DNA of 47,884 nt from assembly GCA_947453625.1 (NCBI GenBank), contig CANGHK010000040.1, forward strand, positions 1-47,884. Direction: 5' to 3'. Origin of the DNA: Burkholderiales bacterium. Lineage in GTDB: Bacteria > Pseudomonadota > Gammaproteobacteria > Burkholderiales > Burkholderiaceae_C. The stretch's first letter is position 1; every line of letters begins with the position of its first letter. The translations under genes and the position numbers were made by a program. Of this stretch, positions 8,650-17,620 are shown piece by piece. The notes under the pieces are model-generated. The model was not told the DNA's origin. It did no database searches and worked only from the letters and a program-made list of their open reading frames with translations.

Positions 8650-9034
8650 TGCCGGACAAGGGCCGGACCCGGCTTGCCCGCCACGCCATCGCCCGCAGCG
8701 GGCTGGAAGCTGTCGCTGCGGGCCAGCGGCCAGTAGCGGCCAGTCGGCCTGCCCGCGCTCGGCGGCCAGCAGCGCGCCCGGCGCCAGCGCGCGGGCGATG
8801 TCGAAGGCGCTGACGATCTTGCCGGCGCAGCCGACGCGGATGCGGCTGCGCAGGTTCAGCCCGACCAGCGTGTTGTGCACCAGGCGCAGGCCTTCCTGCA
8901 TCGGTGCGCCGACATGGTCGCTGAACTCCAGCGGCGCGGCGCCGGTGCCGCCCTCGACACCAACGCCTAATCGCGCAAACCACATAAAAATTGTAATACC
9001 ATGATGTGTTGGCACATGACTTGAAATGCAAAGC
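8650..9034 (-). pseudogene. Decayed copy of the glutamate-synthase-like gene and its upstream region
   Basis: This stretch is a diverged but collinear copy of 17.67-19.49 kb with most of the gene missing. Recognizable protein segments are GTGAAPLEFSDHVGAPMQE, LRSRIRVGCAGKIVSAFD and APGALLAAERGQADWP. Three deletions relative to the intact copy each fall between short direct repeats: 17 bases at GCGGCCA, 312 bases at a 13-base repeat (17823/18135) and about 1,092 bases at CGGCGCCATC (18316/19408). The first shifts the frame. The last fuses the middle of the gene directly to its own upstream region, so the start codon is gone. It is non-functional as an enzyme. Confidence 0.85.
8991..9001. promoter_or_regulatory. 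FadR/GntR-type operator core, copy 1
   Basis: On the minus strand the site reads TGGTATTACAA and fits the TNGTNNNACNA pattern of FadR-subfamily GntR operators. It occupies the same place as sites at 19446 and 30702 in the two other copies of this upstream region. Assignment of a regulator is inference; no GntR gene is in the window. Confidence 0.4.
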
Positions 9035-9405
9035 CGCGATGTCAAGAGCATCAGGCGGAAATCACCCTTGCTGCACCGCCTGCTGAAGGCGCAGCAAGGC
9101 CAGCGCCTCGGCAAACAGTTGCCTTCAAGCAGTATGCCGCGAACGATTCCCGGCAAACGCTTCTGCTGCCGCGGTCAGAACAGCAAGAGGCCCGACGCGG
9201 AACCGGCACATGAAAGGAATTTAGGGCGTGCCGACCAAACTGAACAGGTCGGCGAGCGCTTCTATGCCGAGAGCTGTCGGCGGCCGCACTCGGGGGTATG
9301 GCTGACAATGCGCGTTAAGGTACCACGGCCTCAAGGAGGCTCAAAGGGAAAAAAGGTGACCTGCCTGCTCGCCCCGCTGGCGACCTGATCCAAAGGATGT
9401 GCAGC
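9035..9405. other. Non-coding stretch before the glycan gene cluster
   Basis: About 370 bases with no convincing gene. It contains a 7-bp inverted repeat GCCGACC/GGTCGGC at 9230-9253 with a ten-base loop, and the AAAGG ribosome binding site of the next gene near 9392-9396. A promoter for the glycan cluster must lie here if there is one, but no clear -35/-10 pair was found. It marks the left boundary between the decayed duplicate and the cluster. Confidence 0.4.
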
Positions 9406-10395
9406 ATGACCCGAGGCAAGACCATCTTCATCACCGGCGGCGCGGGCTTCATCGCCAATACGCTGATCGCCCGACTCGCTGAACACAATCACATTGTGGT
9501 CTACGATAACTACACGCGGAACACACTGCGTGGATCGCCTTACGACCAGCATCCGCAAGTGGCCCAGGTGGAGGGCGACGTGCTTGATTTTGAGCACATG
9601 AAGGCTCACATGCAAGGCGCGCAGGTGGTCGTGCATGCGGCGGCGATTGCAGGCATAGAGAGCACGCTGCGCAATCCGGTGGCGACTATGCGCGTGAACA
9701 TGATAGGCACTGCCAACGCGCTGGAGGCTGCACATCAGGTCGGTGGCGTCGAACGTTTCCTTGATTTCTCGACCTCCGAAGTGTTCGGTTCGCGGGCCTT
9801 CATGGTCGATGAAGGCTCGCAGACCGTCACCGGCGCTGTCGGCGAAGCGCGCTGGACCTACGCCGTCAGCAAACTCGCCGGCGAACACCTCGCACATGCT
9901 TACTTCAAGCAGTACGGCCTGCCCGCCGTGACGCTGCGACCGTTCAACGTCTATGGCCCGGGTCAGACCGGTGAGGGCGCGTTATCGATCTTCATCCGCA
10001 AGGCGCTCAAGGGCGAAGACCTGGTGATCTTCGGTGACGGGTCGCAGATCCGCGCGTGGTGCTTCGTCGACGACATGGTCGACGGCGTGATGCGCGCACT
10101 CGAGCATCCGAACGCCATCGGAGAGTCGTTCAATATCGGCAACGCGCGTGCGGTGACCACGATCTACGGCTTGGCCGAAGCGGTATGCCGCGTTGTCGAC
10201 TCGAAGTCCCGCATCCTGTTCCGCCCGGCGCTTTCTGCGGATATCGAGCTGCGCATTCCGAACGTCGACAAGGCGCTGGAACGTATCGGCTTCGCCGCCA
10301 CGGTGGATCTCAATGAAGGCCTGCGTCGCACAGCGGCGTGGATTGGCGCGAACGAGCATTTGCTGCCACCGCTGGCTTCCATCTTCACGAGTTGA
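9406..10395 (+). CDS. NAD-dependent epimerase/dehydratase (extended SDR)
   Basis: The 329-residue protein has the extended short-chain dehydrogenase fold acting on nucleotide sugars. The N-terminal NAD motif is TGGAGFIA, then [12 protein letters not shown], a serine/threonine patch in [10 protein letters not shown] and the catalytic YAVSK pair, followed by [11 protein letters not shown] as in UDP-sugar 4-epimerases and dTDP-glucose 4,6-dehydratases. The exact reaction cannot be fixed; 4-epimerization or 4,6-dehydration of a nucleotide sugar is most likely. I chose ATG 9406 because AAAGG sits eight to nine bases upstream; an in-frame ATG at 9397 abuts that site. It is the first gene of a compact plus-strand glycan cluster and ends four bases before the aminotransferase start. 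Confidence 0.88.
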   Translation: MTRGKTIFITGGAGFIANTLIARLAEHNHIVVYDNYTRNTLRGSPYDQHPQVAQVEGDVLDFEHMKAHMQGAQVVVHAAAIAGIESTLRNPVATMRVNMIGTANALEAAHQVGGVERFLDFSTSEVFGSRAFMVDEGSQTVTGAVGEARWTYAVSKLAGEHLAHAYFKQYGLPAVTLRPFNVYGPGQTGEGALSIFIRKALKGEDLVIFGDGSQIRAWCFVDDMVDGVMRALEHPNAIGESFNIGNARAVTTIYGLAEAVCRVVDSKSRILFRPALSADIELRIPNVDKALERIGFAATVDLNEGLRRTAAWIGANEHLLPPLASIFTS

Positions 10396-10399
10396 GGCC

Positions 10400-11527
10400 A
10401 TGCTTCGCCTGTCGCTGCCACACATTGACGAGGCCGGCATCGCTGCAGCCGTCGAGGTGCTCCGCTCGGGCCATTTGGTACACGGCACGCAAGGCAACGC
10501 CTTCGAACGAGAACTGGAGGCCTGGCTCGGTTGCAGACATGCCGTGCTCGTGTCCTCCGGCACTGCCGCACTGCACCTCGCGCTGGTAGCGCTGGACATC
10601 GGACCGGGTGATGCGGTGCTGGTGCCCGACTTCACATTTCCGGCCACTGCCAACGTGGTGCAGCTCGTCGGCGCGATACCCGTGCTGGTCGATGTGGACG
10701 CGCGCAGCTATTGCGTTGCGCCGCAGGCCTTCGCAGCGGCGATCGAACAGTGGCAAGGACCGGAACGCTTGCGCGCGGTGATGCCGGTGCACGAATTCGG
10801 CCATCCGGTCGACATGACTGCGCTGTGCGCACTAGCCCGGCGCCACAGCCTGAAGGTCGTCGAAGACGCGGCCTGCGCGATTGGCGCCACCCATCGCGGG
10901 GCGAAGTCAGGAACGCTGGGAGACATCGGTTGCTTCTCGCTGCACCCTCGCAAGACTCTCACGACCGGCGAAGGTGGCATCTTGGCGACGAACGACCATG
11001 CGCTCGCGCACCGGCTGCGGCGCTTGCGCAGCCACGGCATGGAACGTGACTCGTGCGGTTTGCAGTTTCATGAGATCGGCTTTAACTACCGCCTGACCGA
11101 CTTCCAGGCCGCTCTGGGGCGTGCGCAGTTGCCGCACCTGCAAGGTTGGATCGATACCCGACGGGCGCTGGCGCACGCCTACCGGATCGCACTGGCTCCG
11201 CTGCAGCATCAGGGGCTCCTTGTGCTGCCCGCCGCCGATTCGGGCCACAGTTGGCAGACCTTGATGGTCGTGCTGGCCGACGGCATCGACCGCAGCACGG
11301 TGATCAGCAGACTGGCCGACGCAGGCATCGAGGCCAACCTCGGAGCGCAATGCTTATCGGCGCAGCCTGCCTTCAGGGCATTCGCCAGGACGCCTGATGA
11401 GGCTCCCAACGCGCTGCGGCTGTACCGCCAGGGCCTGGCCCTGCCGTTCTGCGAGCGATACGGCAGCGCCGAGGTCACCCGGGTCGCGGCCGCGCTGACC
11501 ACCGCATTGCAAGATTCACATGCTTGA
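10400..11527 (+). CDS. DegT/DnrJ/EryC1-family sugar aminotransferase
   Basis: The 375-residue protein is a PLP-dependent nucleotide-sugar aminotransferase of the DegT/StrS family. Landmarks are SSGTAALHLAL near 52-62 (phosphate binding), VVEDAAC with D156, and the Schiff-base lysine K185 in LHPRKTLTTGEGG. It would convert a keto-sugar nucleotide to an amino sugar, probably with the product of the epimerase/dehydratase gene just upstream. Its 3' end overlaps the acyltransferase start by eight bases, implying coupled translation. Together with that acyltransferase and the later WecB-type epimerase, the set resembles the WbpE-WbpD-WbpI part of diacetamido-uronic-acid synthesis, though the matching dehydrogenases are not in the window. 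Confidence 0.9.
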   Translation: MLRLSLPHIDEAGIAAAVEVLRSGHLVHGTQGNAFERELEAWLGCRHAVLVSSGTAALHLALVALDIGPGDAVLVPDFTFPATANVVQLVGAIPVLVDVDARSYCVAPQAFAAAIEQWQGPERLRAVMPVHEFGHPVDMTALCALARRHSLKVVEDAACAIGATHRGAKSGTLGDIGCFSLHPRKTLTTGEGGILATNDHALAHRLRRLRSHGMERDSCGLQFHEIGFNYRLTDFQAALGRAQLPHLQGWIDTRRALAHAYRIALAPLQHQGLLVLPAADSGHSWQTLMVVLADGIDRSTVISRLADAGIEANLGAQCLSAQPAFRAFARTPDEAPNALRLYRQGLALPFCERYGSAEVTRVAAALTTALQDSHA

Positions 11528-12143
11528 GTTCCTGAAGTCGATCGAACCGCACATCGAGACCTTGATGCAGGAGGTGCTGGGCGCCCGCATCGACAGCGAA
11601 CGTAATCGCGACTTGCGTCGCAACATCGTTCTGCGTTTCCTGTCGCAACTGCTCGCCGACGACGAGCGCGCGCGGCTCTATGGCCTGCCGGCAAGCTGCC
11701 GCGTGCGCGAGAACACCAAAATCCTGAATCCCGAAAAGCTGGTCTGCGGCGAGCATGTCTGGATCGGCGAAAACGCGTTCATCGACGCCTCGGGGGGATT
11801 GGAAATCGGGGACCACTCCACCGTCGGCGTCGGCGTCTTCGTTTGGACGCACACCAGCGTGCTGGCCAATCTGATGCAAGCCAATCATCCTGGCGGCGCG
11901 CAGGTGATCCGCCGATCGACACGCATCGGTACAGGCTGCTACATCGTAGGCCACGCTGTGCTGAACCCAGGTGTCACTGTCGGCGACGGTGCGATCGTGC
12001 TTCCAATGTCTTGCGTCAGCCATGATGTGCCCGCGGGTGACATTGTGGCCGGATCCCCTGCCAAGAGCGTCGGGCAAGTCACTGAAGCCTTCAAACAGCG
12101 CCTGCGAGAGGAACTGGCGGTCCAGCGAAGCGGGCCGACCTGA
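11520..12143 (+). CDS. Hexapeptide-repeat (left-handed beta-helix) acyltransferase
   Basis: The 207-residue protein has an alpha-helical N terminus of about 60 residues followed by isoleucine/valine-rich hexapeptide repeats (ILNPEKLVCGEHVWIGENAF, then LEIGDHSTVGVGVFV and VGHAVLNPGVTVGDGAIV). It ends with the usual GSPAKSVG motif. H-x-D-type catalytic chemistry is plausible through the histidine in VWTHTSV. Such enzymes acetylate or formylate an amino sugar or a hydroxyl using an acyl-CoA. It overlaps the aminotransferase gene and its stop overlaps the next start, so N-acylation of the amino sugar made by its neighbour is the simplest role (inference). Confidence 0.87.
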   Translation: MLEFLKSIEPHIETLMQEVLGARIDSERNRDLRRNIVLRFLSQLLADDERARLYGLPASCRVRENTKILNPEKLVCGEHVWIGENAFIDASGGLEIGDHSTVGVGVFVWTHTSVLANLMQANHPGGAQVIRRSTRIGTGCYIVGHAVLNPGVTVGDGAIVLPMSCVSHDVPAGDIVAGSPAKSVGQVTEAFKQRLREELAVQRSGPT

Positions 12144-13543
12144 TGCAAAAGCCTCGACAAGGCCCGTCAAGAGTCTTGATCGGACCAACGGAAGTAGCGG
12201 GATTCGCCCAAGGTCTGCAGACTGGGCTGATGCAGATCGGCATTGCCTCAGAACTGGTTCTGGAGTGCCAGCACAGCTTCAACTACGCCGCGCATGAGGC
12301 ATCGTCGCCATTGGTTCGGGCGTGGAAATGGGCCGGTACGCGGCTCCGAGAGATTCCGATGCGGCAGCTCCCACTGAAGTTGCTCGCGTACGTCTGGCAT
12401 CTGGCGCTGGGCTGGTCGGTCTTGTGCTGGGCCCTGTTCAGATATGACGCTTTTGTTTTCCTGTATGGCCGGACGCTGACCAACACGAGGCTCGAACTGT
12501 GGGTGATGCGGGCGCTTCGCAAGCCTGTCGTGGTGATCTTCCTGGGTTCGGACGCGCGGCCGTCCTATATCAACGGCGCCTGGCCGACATCGACCGCCGC
12601 GGCCCTGCATCGCGACGTACGGCGCCAGAAGCGCAAGCTGCGTTGGCTCGAAAGATTGGCAACGGCGTGCGTCAATGCGCCGGGCACTGCGCATTTCCAC
12701 GAACGTCCCGTGATCAACTGGTTCGCCCTCGGATTTCCACGCAGCGTTGCGGCCATGGTGCCCGTTGCGTCGGAAGAGCGCCGGCCAAACGAATCGGCGA
12801 GCACCATCATGGCCGATCCGGGCGCCCTGGTCGATGTGAATCGGCTTGGCACGGCCCCGGTGCGAATCCTCCACAGCCCGTCGAAACCGACGGTGAAAGG
12901 CACTTCCCGGATTTTGGCCGCCGTGCAGCGCTTGCAGCGGCGCGGCTTCGATCTGGAGTTCGTGACACTCCAGGGCTTGGAGAACGACGCCGTGCTTGCG
13001 GCGCTACGGCGCTGCGATCTCCTCGTCGATCAGCTCTATTCCGATACGCCCATGGCCGGCCTTGCGACCGAGGCGGCTTTACTCGGCAAACCTACGCTGG
13101 TGGGGGGATATTTCGCGCGCGATATGCCGCAAGCGTTGGCCGGCATGCCCGTTCCGCCCACACGATTCGTCGAACCCGAATGCTTCGAGCAGGCACTTGA
13201 AGAACTGGTGATGTCCGCAGCCGCGCGAGTCGCGCTCGCAGACGTGGCGCTGGACTTCGTTCAAACCGAGTGGTCGTGCCAGCAGGTCGCCAGCAAGTTG
13301 TTGCGAATTCTTCGCGGCGAGACACCGGCCAGTTGGTGGTTCGACCCGGCCGGTGTCAGCTACCTCGCTGGTTGCGGGATGTCGGAAGATGCGGCCCGCG
13401 AGCGTGTGCGCCAATTGATCGCCCATGCAGGCATCGGTGCACTGCAACTGGCCGACAAACCGAAGCTCGAGCAAGCATTCGCGAACTGGGCTCGGGTCCG
13501 AACTGGGAGTGACTCTCCCGTTGAGCAGATCGTCACACCGTGA
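12143..13543 (+). CDS. Probable GT-B glycosyltransferase
   Basis: The 466-residue protein sits inside the glycan cluster and shows features of a two-Rossmann GT-B glycosyltransferase. A hydrophobic segment lies in the N-terminal half (LLAYVWHLALGWSVLCWAL), then VVIFLGSDARPSYING. In the C-terminal half are RILHSPSKPTVKGT and a donor-binding-like stretch DLLVDQLYSDTPMAGLATEA followed by LLGKPTLVGG. I recognise no named family member, and the acceptor and donor are unknown. Its ATG shares one base with the preceding stop, and its own stop overlaps the flippase start (GTGA). An extra C-terminal segment of about 80 residues after the GT core is unexplained. Confidence 0.65.
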   Translation: MQKPRQGPSRVLIGPTEVAGFAQGLQTGLMQIGIASELVLECQHSFNYAAHEASSPLVRAWKWAGTRLREIPMRQLPLKLLAYVWHLALGWSVLCWALFRYDAFVFLYGRTLTNTRLELWVMRALRKPVVVIFLGSDARPSYINGAWPTSTAAALHRDVRRQKRKLRWLERLATACVNAPGTAHFHERPVINWFALGFPRSVAAMVPVASEERRPNESASTIMADPGALVDVNRLGTAPVRILHSPSKPTVKGTSRILAAVQRLQRRGFDLEFVTLQGLENDAVLAALRRCDLLVDQLYSDTPMAGLATEAALLGKPTLVGGYFARDMPQALAGMPVPPTRFVEPECFEQALEELVMSAAARVALADVALDFVQTEWSCQQVASKLLRILRGETPASWWFDPAGVSYLAGCGMSEDAARERVRQLIAHAGIGALQLADKPKLEQAFANWARVRTGSDSPVEQIVTP

Positions 13544-15042
13544 TCGAAAGGCTAATGCGTGATGGCATGGTCTACGCGATCGCGGCGATGGCCTCCCGCG
13601 GCGTGACCTTCCTGCTCGTTCCGATCTACACCCGAATCCTCGGTCCGGTGAACTACGGCGCACTGGATCTCATCCTTACTGCCGGATTGCTGGTGAACCT
13701 TGTCGTCGCACTCGAGGTTGGACAAGGGCTTGCACGGGAGTGGGCGGATCAGGTCGATGAAGCTCAGCGTCGCCGGTTGGTGAGTACTGCGTTGACGTTC
13801 ACGGTCCTCACGCACGCCGCATTCCTTGCTTTGGCGCTCGCGGGATCTGCGCCATTGACAGAGGTGTTGATTGGATCGCCAAAGTTCGAGGCCGAACTGC
13901 GCGCAGGCCTCACCTTCATCGCCGTGAATGCAGTCTTCCTGCAGTTGCAAAGCCAGTTTCGGTGGGGCATGCGTGCGCGCAGCTATGCGGCAGTCAGTCT
14001 TCTGTACAGTTTGCTGACACTCTACCTTGGCGCAACGCTTGGGCGCTCTCATGGCCTGCAAGGAATTCTCTGGGGTCAGGCTTTGGCCGCCGGTCTTGGC
14101 TGCGCGACTGGCATGGCAATGCAGCGCGGACAGTTCCGGCTGGCGTTGGACACTCGGCAGCTTGGGCTGATGTTGCGCTATTCGCTGCCACTGGTTCCCA
14201 CCGGGATTGCGATGTTTGCGAGCTTCTATGTCAATCGGCTGATCCTCTCCGCGATGGCGCCGTTGACGGAGGTCGGAATACTGGGCGTCGGCCAACGGGT
14301 CGCGAGTCTGACGATGCTGCTCATCGTCGGCCTGCAGGGGGCTTTGACGCCACTCATCTATCGTCATCATCACGAGCCAGGTGTTCCGGCCCAACTCGCG
14401 CATATTTTCGAGCGTTTTATCGCGCTCGCCATGCTGTCATGCTTGCTGCTCAGCGTGTTCGCTGGCGAACTGATCAGGTGGCTCGCAACGCCCGAGTTCG
14501 GCCCCGCGGCCGCGCTGTTGCCGTGGCTCGCGCCCGCAGCATTGCTGAGCCAGATGTACATCTTTGCTCCCGGTATCGCGATCGCCCGCAAGACGGCTTG
14601 GCAATTCGCATTGACCGGCATCAGCGCTGTGCTGGCCATTGGGCTGAGCCTCCTTTTGATCCCGCTTTGGGGCGCACCGGGCGCAGCCGTTGCCAGTTGT
14701 TTCGCGGGGGCCTTGTTTCTCGCGTTGTGGGTTACCGCCAGCCAACATGTCTACCCGTTGCCACTGCGCTGGCGCGCGATTGCATGGACGCTGCCAGCCT
14801 ACGTGGGGTTGGTCTGGGTGGGTCTCCAGTTCGACCGATCTGGCTGGCCGACAGGCGCGACGGTGGCGTTGAAACTCCTGACGCTTGGCGCATTGGCTGC
14901 GTTGCTCAGGCTTGCTGGCTTGCTTCGACGGCACGAACTGGCCAGCTTGGGCGCCAGCAAGGCGGGCGCCTCAGAGTCGCAGCCGACCGGGACTTCGACG
15001 CCGTCGACGCATCGGCCGGATCCGGCGGATTGCCGTGCATGA
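13540..15042 (+). CDS. Oligosaccharide flippase (Wzx-like, MATE/MOP superfamily)
   Basis: The 500-residue protein is almost wholly hydrophobic with 12 or more predicted membrane helices and starts with the typical amphipathic segment GMVYAIAAMASRGVTFLLVPIY. Wzx-type flippases move undecaprenyl-linked sugar repeats across the inner membrane. Two starts are possible: GTG 13540, overlapping the previous stop as GTGA, or ATG 13555, which has GAAAGG four bases upstream. The C-terminal 40 residues are hydrophilic and Ser/Thr-rich. No Wzy polymerase or priming transferase is in the window, so the rest of the pathway must be elsewhere. Confidence 0.88.
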   Translation: MIERLMRDGMVYAIAAMASRGVTFLLVPIYTRILGPVNYGALDLILTAGLLVNLVVALEVGQGLAREWADQVDEAQRRRLVSTALTFTVLTHAAFLALALAGSAPLTEVLIGSPKFEAELRAGLTFIAVNAVFLQLQSQFRWGMRARSYAAVSLLYSLLTLYLGATLGRSHGLQGILWGQALAAGLGCATGMAMQRGQFRLALDTRQLGLMLRYSLPLVPTGIAMFASFYVNRLILSAMAPLTEVGILGVGQRVASLTMLLIVGLQGALTPLIYRHHHEPGVPAQLAHIFERFIALAMLSCLLLSVFAGELIRWLATPEFGPAAALLPWLAPAALLSQMYIFAPGIAIARKTAWQFALTGISAVLAIGLSLLLIPLWGAPGAAVASCFAGALFLALWVTASQHVYPLPLRWRAIAWTLPAYVGLVWVGLQFDRSGWPTGATVALKLLTLGALAALLRLAGLLRRHELASLGASKAGASESQPTGTSTPSTHRPDPADCRA

Positions 15043-15049
15043 TCGCCGA

Positions 15050-16141
15050 ATGAATATCATCACCATCGTCGGCGCCCGCCCCCAGTTCATCAAGGCCGCC
15101 GCCTTGAGCGCGGCACTGGCTTCGTATCCAGCCGTTCGCGAGCGCTTGCTGCACACCGGCCAGCACTTCGACGACAACATGTCCGGGTTATTCTTCCGTG
15201 AGTTGGGCATCCCAGCGCCAGCCTGGAATCTCGGCCTCGGCAGCGGCACGCAGGGTGGGATGACAGGGAGGCAGTTGGCAGCGATCGAGCAGGTGCTCAT
15301 CGCCGAACGGCCCGACGCCGTGCTGCTCTACGGTGACACCAACTCCACGCTGGCTGGCGCGCTGGCGGCGGCCAAGCTGCAGATTCCAGTGGCGCATGTC
15401 GAGGCAGGGTTGCGATCGTTCAATCGCCGCATGCCGGAAGAGATCAACCGTGTGCTGACCGACCATGTGTCGCACTGGCTGTTTGCCCCGACCGAGTCGG
15501 CGGTGCACAACCTGCAGCGCGAGGGCATCGCGGCGGCCCAAGTGCACAGTGTCGGCGACGTGATGTTCGATGCCGCGCTGCACTTCGCCGGCATCGCCAG
15601 AGCCCGCTCGCTGCGCCACCCGGTGTTCGCGGTGGTCGCCACGCGACCCTTCGTCTTGGCCACGGTACACAGGGCCGAGAACACCGACGCCTCTGAACGC
15701 CTGCGTGTGATCGTGCATGCACTCAAGGCGCTGGCCGGCGGTATCGATGTCGTCTGGCCGCTGCACCCTCGAACTCGGAAGGCGCTTGCGTCTTTGGGTC
15801 TCGCGGTGGAGTCGACCGCCGGCCTGCACTGCATAGAACCGCTCGGCTACCTCGACATGATCGAGATGGAGCAGGCTGCGCAGATGGTCGTCACCGACTC
15901 GGGCGGCGTGCAGAAGGAGAGCTTCTTCTTCGGCAGGCCCTGTGTCACGCTGCGCGACGAGACCGAATGGGTCGAATTGGTGGATGCCGGCTGGAACCGG
16001 CTCGCGCCGCCGACCTGCGTCGCTGCCGTGACCGCCGCATTTCACGCCGCGCTGGGCTCAGCGGGCGTGCCGGTGCGCCCGTATGGCGATGGCGACGCGG
16101 CGCAGCGAATCGCCAGCACGCTGCTGAGAAGGGCCGACTGA
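15050..16141 (+). CDS. wecB: UDP-N-acetylglucosamine 2-epimerase (non-hydrolysing)
   Basis: The 363-residue product matches non-hydrolysing UDP-GlcNAc 2-epimerases along its length. Motifs are the start VGARPQFIKAA, LLYGDTNSTLAG, HVEAGLRSFNRRMPEEINR (substrate and allosteric UDP-GlcNAc site), TVHRAENTD and the C-terminal TDSGGVQKES. It interconverts UDP-GlcNAc and UDP-ManNAc, or acts on a 3-acetamido derivative as WbpI does. ATG 15050 begins eight bases after the flippase stop; longer upstream readings overlap the flippase. It is the last plus-strand gene of the cluster and converges on the GT4 gene. The symbol is given at family level; WbpI-like specificity is possible. Confidence 0.9.
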   Translation: MNIITIVGARPQFIKAAALSAALASYPAVRERLLHTGQHFDDNMSGLFFRELGIPAPAWNLGLGSGTQGGMTGRQLAAIEQVLIAERPDAVLLYGDTNSTLAGALAAAKLQIPVAHVEAGLRSFNRRMPEEINRVLTDHVSHWLFAPTESAVHNLQREGIAAAQVHSVGDVMFDAALHFAGIARARSLRHPVFAVVATRPFVLATVHRAENTDASERLRVIVHALKALAGGIDVVWPLHPRTRKALASLGLAVESTAGLHCIEPLGYLDMIEMEQAAQMVVTDSGGVQKESFFFGRPCVTLRDETEWVELVDAGWNRLAPPTCVAAVTAAFHAALGSAGVPVRPYGDGDAAQRIASTLLRRAD

Positions 16142-16280
16142 GGATCCCGCCCATCATTGACCACCGGCCGGAGTTGAGGGAACACCCCAGGACGCTGCAG
16201 AGCGCCAACCCAGGCACAGCGCGGTGCCAGCGCGACTCGATGGCACTGAGTGCCTGACCGATCACGGCCGGCCGCTGCCT

Positions 16281-17375
16281 TCACCTCAGGCTTTCGTACA
16301 GCGCAAGCAATGAGGGCATCTGCTGATCCCACGAGTACCCCGTCTCGATCGCCCGGCGGCCCGCCCGGCCCATGCGATCGGCCTTCTCAGGATGCGCGAG
16401 TATCCACCCAACAGCGGCTGCAAGCGCCGAGGCGTCGTTGGAGGGTGACACCAGCAGCCCGCAGCCGTGGCGACCGATGATGTCGCGCGCGAAGCCGATG
16501 TCGGAGACGATCACCGGCAGCCCCGCGGCCATGTACTCGAACAGCTTGTTGCTGCTCACATGCACCTCGTCCTGATGGAGGTCGAGGATCAGCAGACCCG
16601 CACGCGACGCGTCGAACAGTTCCTGAATCTGCTGCCGGTCGATGTAGCCCAGTTCCTCGACTCCCGCCCAACCAGGACGAGCGACGACCTCGGTGCGGAG
16701 ACTTTCGGGGTACCACTTTCCAGCGAGTGCGAGCGTGGCCCCGGCAGTCGCTGCGGCATCGACCATCTCGCTGACACAGCGGATCGTCGACAGAATGCCG
16801 ACGCAACACACGCGCGTCGGCCGCTCGGCCGCTGGCATCGGCCCAGGCCGAAATTCCTTCGCCAGCGGGTAGTTCTCCATGAGGATGGACCGCCGCAACG
16901 GGAGCACATGCTGCATGTTGGGCGCGCAGACGACGCAGGCGTCCAGGACGAGGGCGGCCCAGCGTTCGGCGGCCCCGTAGACATTGGCCAGCATTGCCGA
17001 CACAGGCCGGGGCAGCGAAGCCGTGGCACGGAGGTGGACCCGGTAGTACTCGTGGATGTCGTAGACCACCCGCCAGCCAGCCAGGCGGACGACGAGCCCG
17101 CCGGGGATCAGTTCCGGATCATGGAAATGCAGGATGTCGGGCCGCGTCCGCAACGCCAGCCACCACATCCGCGCCGTAGCCCAACAGGCCCGCGCCAGCC
17201 GACCCGACGGACGTCCGACGTCGATGATCCGCACCCCGTCAATCAACCCGTCCCCGAGTCCGTCGGCCACCAGGAGCGTCACGTCGTGGCCGGCGGCCGC
17301 GAGTGACCGGCACATCTTTCTGAAGATGCGGGTGTCCGACCTTGTGTGCACCGTGGTGAGGTGGGCTATTTTCAT
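16281..17375 (-). CDS. GT4-type glycosyltransferase
   Basis: The 364-residue protein is a GT-B retaining glycosyltransferase of the GT4/GT1 Pfam type. The N terminus reads MKIAHLTTVHTRSDTRIFRK, followed by DILHFHDPELIPG, a VVYDIHEYYR segment and the C-terminal donor-site motif SSNKLFEYMAAGLPVIVSD. The acceptor and donor are unknown. ATG 17375 was chosen because of a GGA five bases upstream and because similarity to the family begins there; a longer reading upstream has no family character. It faces the wecB-type gene convergently, so it is transcribed separately but belongs to the glycan cluster by content. Confidence 0.88.
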   Translation of the reverse strand: MKIAHLTTVHTRSDTRIFRKMCRSLAAAGHDVTLLVADGLGDGLIDGVRIIDVGRPSGRLARACWATARMWWLALRTRPDILHFHDPELIPGGLVVRLAGWRVVYDIHEYYRVHLRATASLPRPVSAMLANVYGAAERWAALVLDACVVCAPNMQHVLPLRRSILMENYPLAKEFRPGPMPAAERPTRVCCVGILSTIRCVSEMVDAAATAGATLALAGKWYPESLRTEVVARPGWAGVEELGYIDRQQIQELFDASRAGLLILDLHQDEVHVSSNKLFEYMAAGLPVIVSDIGFARDIIGRHGCGLLVSPSNDASALAAAVGWILAHPEKADRMGRAGRRAIETGYSWDQQMPSLLALYESLR

Positions 17376-17526
17376 AATTCCATTCAGCGCTAGCAAAGAC
17401 GCGCATTTCCGCCAGCGTGGATGGTGAAACGGTGTTGCCAGAGTGGCCTTGCGATTGTATGAAGCGCCGTCAGCAGGAATCCGGTCACCCGGCTGACATG
17501 GCGCTGGTTTCGGGGTCGGCTTGGGG

Positions 17527-17613
17527 GGCCGGCCTGCCCGTGGCGCTGCCGTGTCGCGCGTGATCGTCGGCGCGCGGCTGAAGAAGGGTGGTTGGGGCGC
17601 GGCGCTGCTGATC
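17527..17613 (+). pseudogene. Short fragment of a DMT exporter gene
   Basis: About 85 bases are clearly related to the exporter at the left edge of the window (around 315-402). The fragment reads VSRVIVGARLKKGGWGAALL against VSRLMTGARLEKGFWGAALL. No further similarity continues on either side. It sits between the GT4 gene and the intact glutamate-synthase-like gene, at the right boundary of the glycan cluster, and looks like debris from recombination. Confidence 0.6.
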
Positions 17614-17620
17614 CCCAGTG

